The translations under genes were made by a program, and so were the position numbers. Below, piece after piece: positions 6,334-7,644 of a stretch of 7,644 bases of DNA (within the stretch, counting starts at the first letter, position 1; the number at the start of each line of letters is the position of its first letter). Under the pieces are notes generated by a model. The model worked only from the letters and a program-made list of their open reading frames with translations, made no database searches and had not been told where the DNA came from. The stretch lies in the NCBI GenBank assembly GCA_964538565.1, contig CAZIGW010000009.1, positions 1 to 7,644 on the forward strand. Reading direction: 5' to 3'. The stretch comes from CAYVBN01 sp964538565 (lineage in GTDB: Bacteria > Pseudomonadota > Alphaproteobacteria > Rhizobiales > Xanthobacteraceae).

Positions 6334-7125
6334 ATGCTGAGAAGCCTGCTCGCTGAGCTCATCCCGCCGATCCTGATGCGGCCGGCGCAGCGGGCTTGGC
6401 GCGTCGTCCTCGGGCTTGGCTGGACCAATTTCTACGGCGCCTGGCCGCGGCTCGCCGATGTACCCGTGACCGAGGAACGGGACGATACCGATCCCTGGGC
6501 GCAGACGATCGCGGCAGGCTGGCGGACGAATTTGGAGGCCGCTTCGAGCGTGGTCGGTCGCGATACCGGCGAGCTTATTCTGCCGCTGCTCGCCACGCAG
6601 ATATCAGATCCGCTGACAGTTCTCGATTTCGGCGGCGGCACCGGCGTGGGTCTGGTGAACATCCGCAGGTTCACCCGGCTTGACCTGTCGCGTCTGCGCT
6701 ACGTGCTGGTCGAAACGCCAGCGATGTGCCGCGCGGTCCGTGCCGAGATCGAGGCGCGCGGCGGAGAGGTCTCGGAAAGCATCCCGGACGCCTTGCCCGC
6801 GCCTCTACTCGTCAATGCGAGCAGTTCGTTGCAATACATTTCCGATTATCGCGCCGTGCTGTCACGCCTCACGCGGCTCGCGCCGAAAGCGCTCGTCGTG
6901 TCGCAGACGCCGGTGACGGAGGGGCCTACCTATGCCCGTCAGATATTGAATACGCCGCACAAGAAGATGGCGACCTGGGTCTTCAATCGGGCGGAGTTTG
7001 TGGCGGACCTGCGTTCGCTTGGCTACGGCCTGGCCTTTTCTGTCGACCACGACCTTCCGCTGACGCATCATCGTGCGCCTGGCCCGTCGGTCATGGCCAG
7101 CATGGTCTTCCTTCCAGCTTCATGA
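6334..7125 (+). CDS. SAM-dependent methyltransferase, TIGR04325-like, copy 2
   Basis: A 263-residue paralogue of the preceding gene, with the same motifs in the same order. FYGAWPRLADV (33-43) matches the FRGVYSSFAEV block. TVLDFGGGTGVG (95-106) is SAM motif I, RYVLVETPAMC (122-132) carries the acidic residue (Glu127), and VNASSSLQYISDYRAVL (160-176) is followed by VVSQTPVTEGPTYARQ (188-203). This copy looks closer to the TIGR04325 consensus than the first: it has SSSLQY and the RTP/QTP motif, whereas copy 1 has WSAIQY and GSP. The two are clearly diverged, so they probably have different substrates or positions. ATG 6334 is the first start in frame after the preceding stop; upstream in-frame codons run into the previous gene. 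The Shine-Dalgarno site is weak. The stop overlaps the next start (ATGA). Methylation of a glycan hydroxyl is inferred from context. Confidence 0.82.
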   Translation: MLRSLLAELIPPILMRPAQRAWRVVLGLGWTNFYGAWPRLADVPVTEERDDTDPWAQTIAAGWRTNLEAASSVVGRDTGELILPLLATQISDPLTVLDFGGGTGVGLVNIRRFTRLDLSRLRYVLVETPAMCRAVRAEIEARGGEVSESIPDALPAPLLVNASSSLQYISDYRAVLSRLTRLAPKALVVSQTPVTEGPTYARQILNTPHKKMATWVFNRAEFVADLRSLGYGLAFSVDHDLPLTHHRAPGPSVMASMVFLPAS

Positions 7126-7644
7126 CCATGTCGGAGCCACGGCTGACAGTGGTCATGCCGATGAAGGGGCGGCGGCTCTTTACGTTCCGCTTCCTGTCGT
7201 ACGCGAATGAACTGCGGCTGCCGTATCGCTTCCTGATCGCCGATGGGCTGGTCGACGAGGCGGTCGCGCAATCGCTTGAGAATTCGCGCGTCCAGTTTCC
7301 CAATATCGACGTCGAATACATCCGTTACCCGAACGACACGAGCTTCAGCCGTTATTTTGCGAAGATGTCGGACGCGGTACAGCACGTACGCACGCCCTAC
7401 GTCATGCACGCGGACAATGACGACTTTCTGGGCTCCCACGGAATCGAGAAGGCGATCGATTTCCTCGAGGCGCATTCCGATTATGTCTGCGCGCGCGGGC
7501 ATCAGGTTACCTTTACTGTGTACTCGCGCGTGGGCGGCTCGCCCGGCAGCAACGCCGGGCGCAACAACCACTTGTATTGGGACAACGAATTACTAGACGT
7601 GAATGCGTCGTCCGCCAACGAACGCTTGCGGCAGGCAGGGCTCT
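7122..7644 (+). CDS. Glycosyltransferase-like protein (TIGR00180-type), 3' end cut by window
   Basis: The frame is open from ATG 7122 to the window end, giving 174 residues of an unfinished protein. It starts with a strand, RLTVVMPMKGRRLFTFRFL (7-25), then YRFLIADGLVDE (35-46), and later TPYVMHADNDDFLGSHGIEKAIDFLEAHSDYVC (91-123). The HADNDDF block (96-102) is the position of the metal-binding DxD motif of GT-A glycosyltransferases, and the following GI-x-K-AI-x-FL helix resembles the TIGR00180 family of glycosyltransferase domains. The opening differs from ordinary family 2 enzymes, which usually have PTYNR or similar where this has MPMKGRR. A second start, ATG 7128, is two codons inside. 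The ATGA overlap with the methyltransferase, without a Shine-Dalgarno site, favours 7122 and coupled translation. Donor and acceptor are unknown; a link to the amino sugar made upstream is only a guess. Confidence 0.7.
   Translation, partial: MTMSEPRLTVVMPMKGRRLFTFRFLSYANELRLPYRFLIADGLVDEAVAQSLENSRVQFPNIDVEYIRYPNDTSFSRYFAKMSDAVQHVRTPYVMHADNDDFLGSHGIEKAIDFLEAHSDYVCARGHQVTFTVYSRVGGSPGSNAGRNNHLYWDNELLDVNASSANERLRQAGL

Noticed and set aside
1..7644. Mobile elements, CRISPR, tRNA, phage or toxin genes
   Set aside because: I found no inverted-repeat-bounded transposase, no regularly spaced repeats, no tRNA-like fold and no phage or toxin domain on reading the window. All substantial sequence is explained by the eight genes.

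Overview
The window is a dense, single-strand (+) run of eight protein genes, with partial genes at both ends. It is GC-rich, with strong G/C preference at third codon positions, three ATGA start/stop overlaps and gaps of at most about 110 bases. This fits a Gram-negative, high-GC proteobacterium, most likely an alphaproteobacterium of the Rhizobiales/Bradyrhizobium type. That assignment is inferred from style and protein flavour only, because no marker gene is present. I see no tRNA, rRNA, CRISPR, insertion sequence, phage gene or clear promoter or terminator.

Left part (2-3216), activated-sugar synthesis: the near-complete 3' part of rmlA (glucose-1-phosphate thymidylyltransferase), then a zinc-motif sugar C-methyltransferase of the NovU/TylCIII/TcaB9 type, then a DegT/DnrJ/EryC1/StrS aminotransferase whose start overlaps the methyltransferase stop. 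Together they suggest a dTDP-linked, C-methylated, amino-deoxy (branched-chain) sugar. The 4,6-dehydratase (RmlB) and any ketoisomerase that this route needs would lie outside the window.

Right part (3327-7644), assembly and decoration: a glycosyltransferase-like protein of an uncharacterised family, a PAPS-type sulfotransferase-like protein with both cofactor motifs visible, two tandem divergent SAM methyltransferases of the TIGR04325 type, and the first 174 codons of a second glycosyltransferase-like protein. Tight spacing suggests that these genes are cotranscribed with the sugar genes.

Reading the genes together, this looks like the inside of a surface-polysaccharide locus (O-antigen, capsule or exopolysaccharide). 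Such a locus would make an unusual branched amino sugar, transfer it, and modify the glycan by sulfation and methylation. The individual families are known, at least at family level. The combination of C-methyl-amino-sugar genes, a sulfotransferase and paired TIGR04325 methyltransferases is the most interesting aspect, and the structure of the product is unknown.
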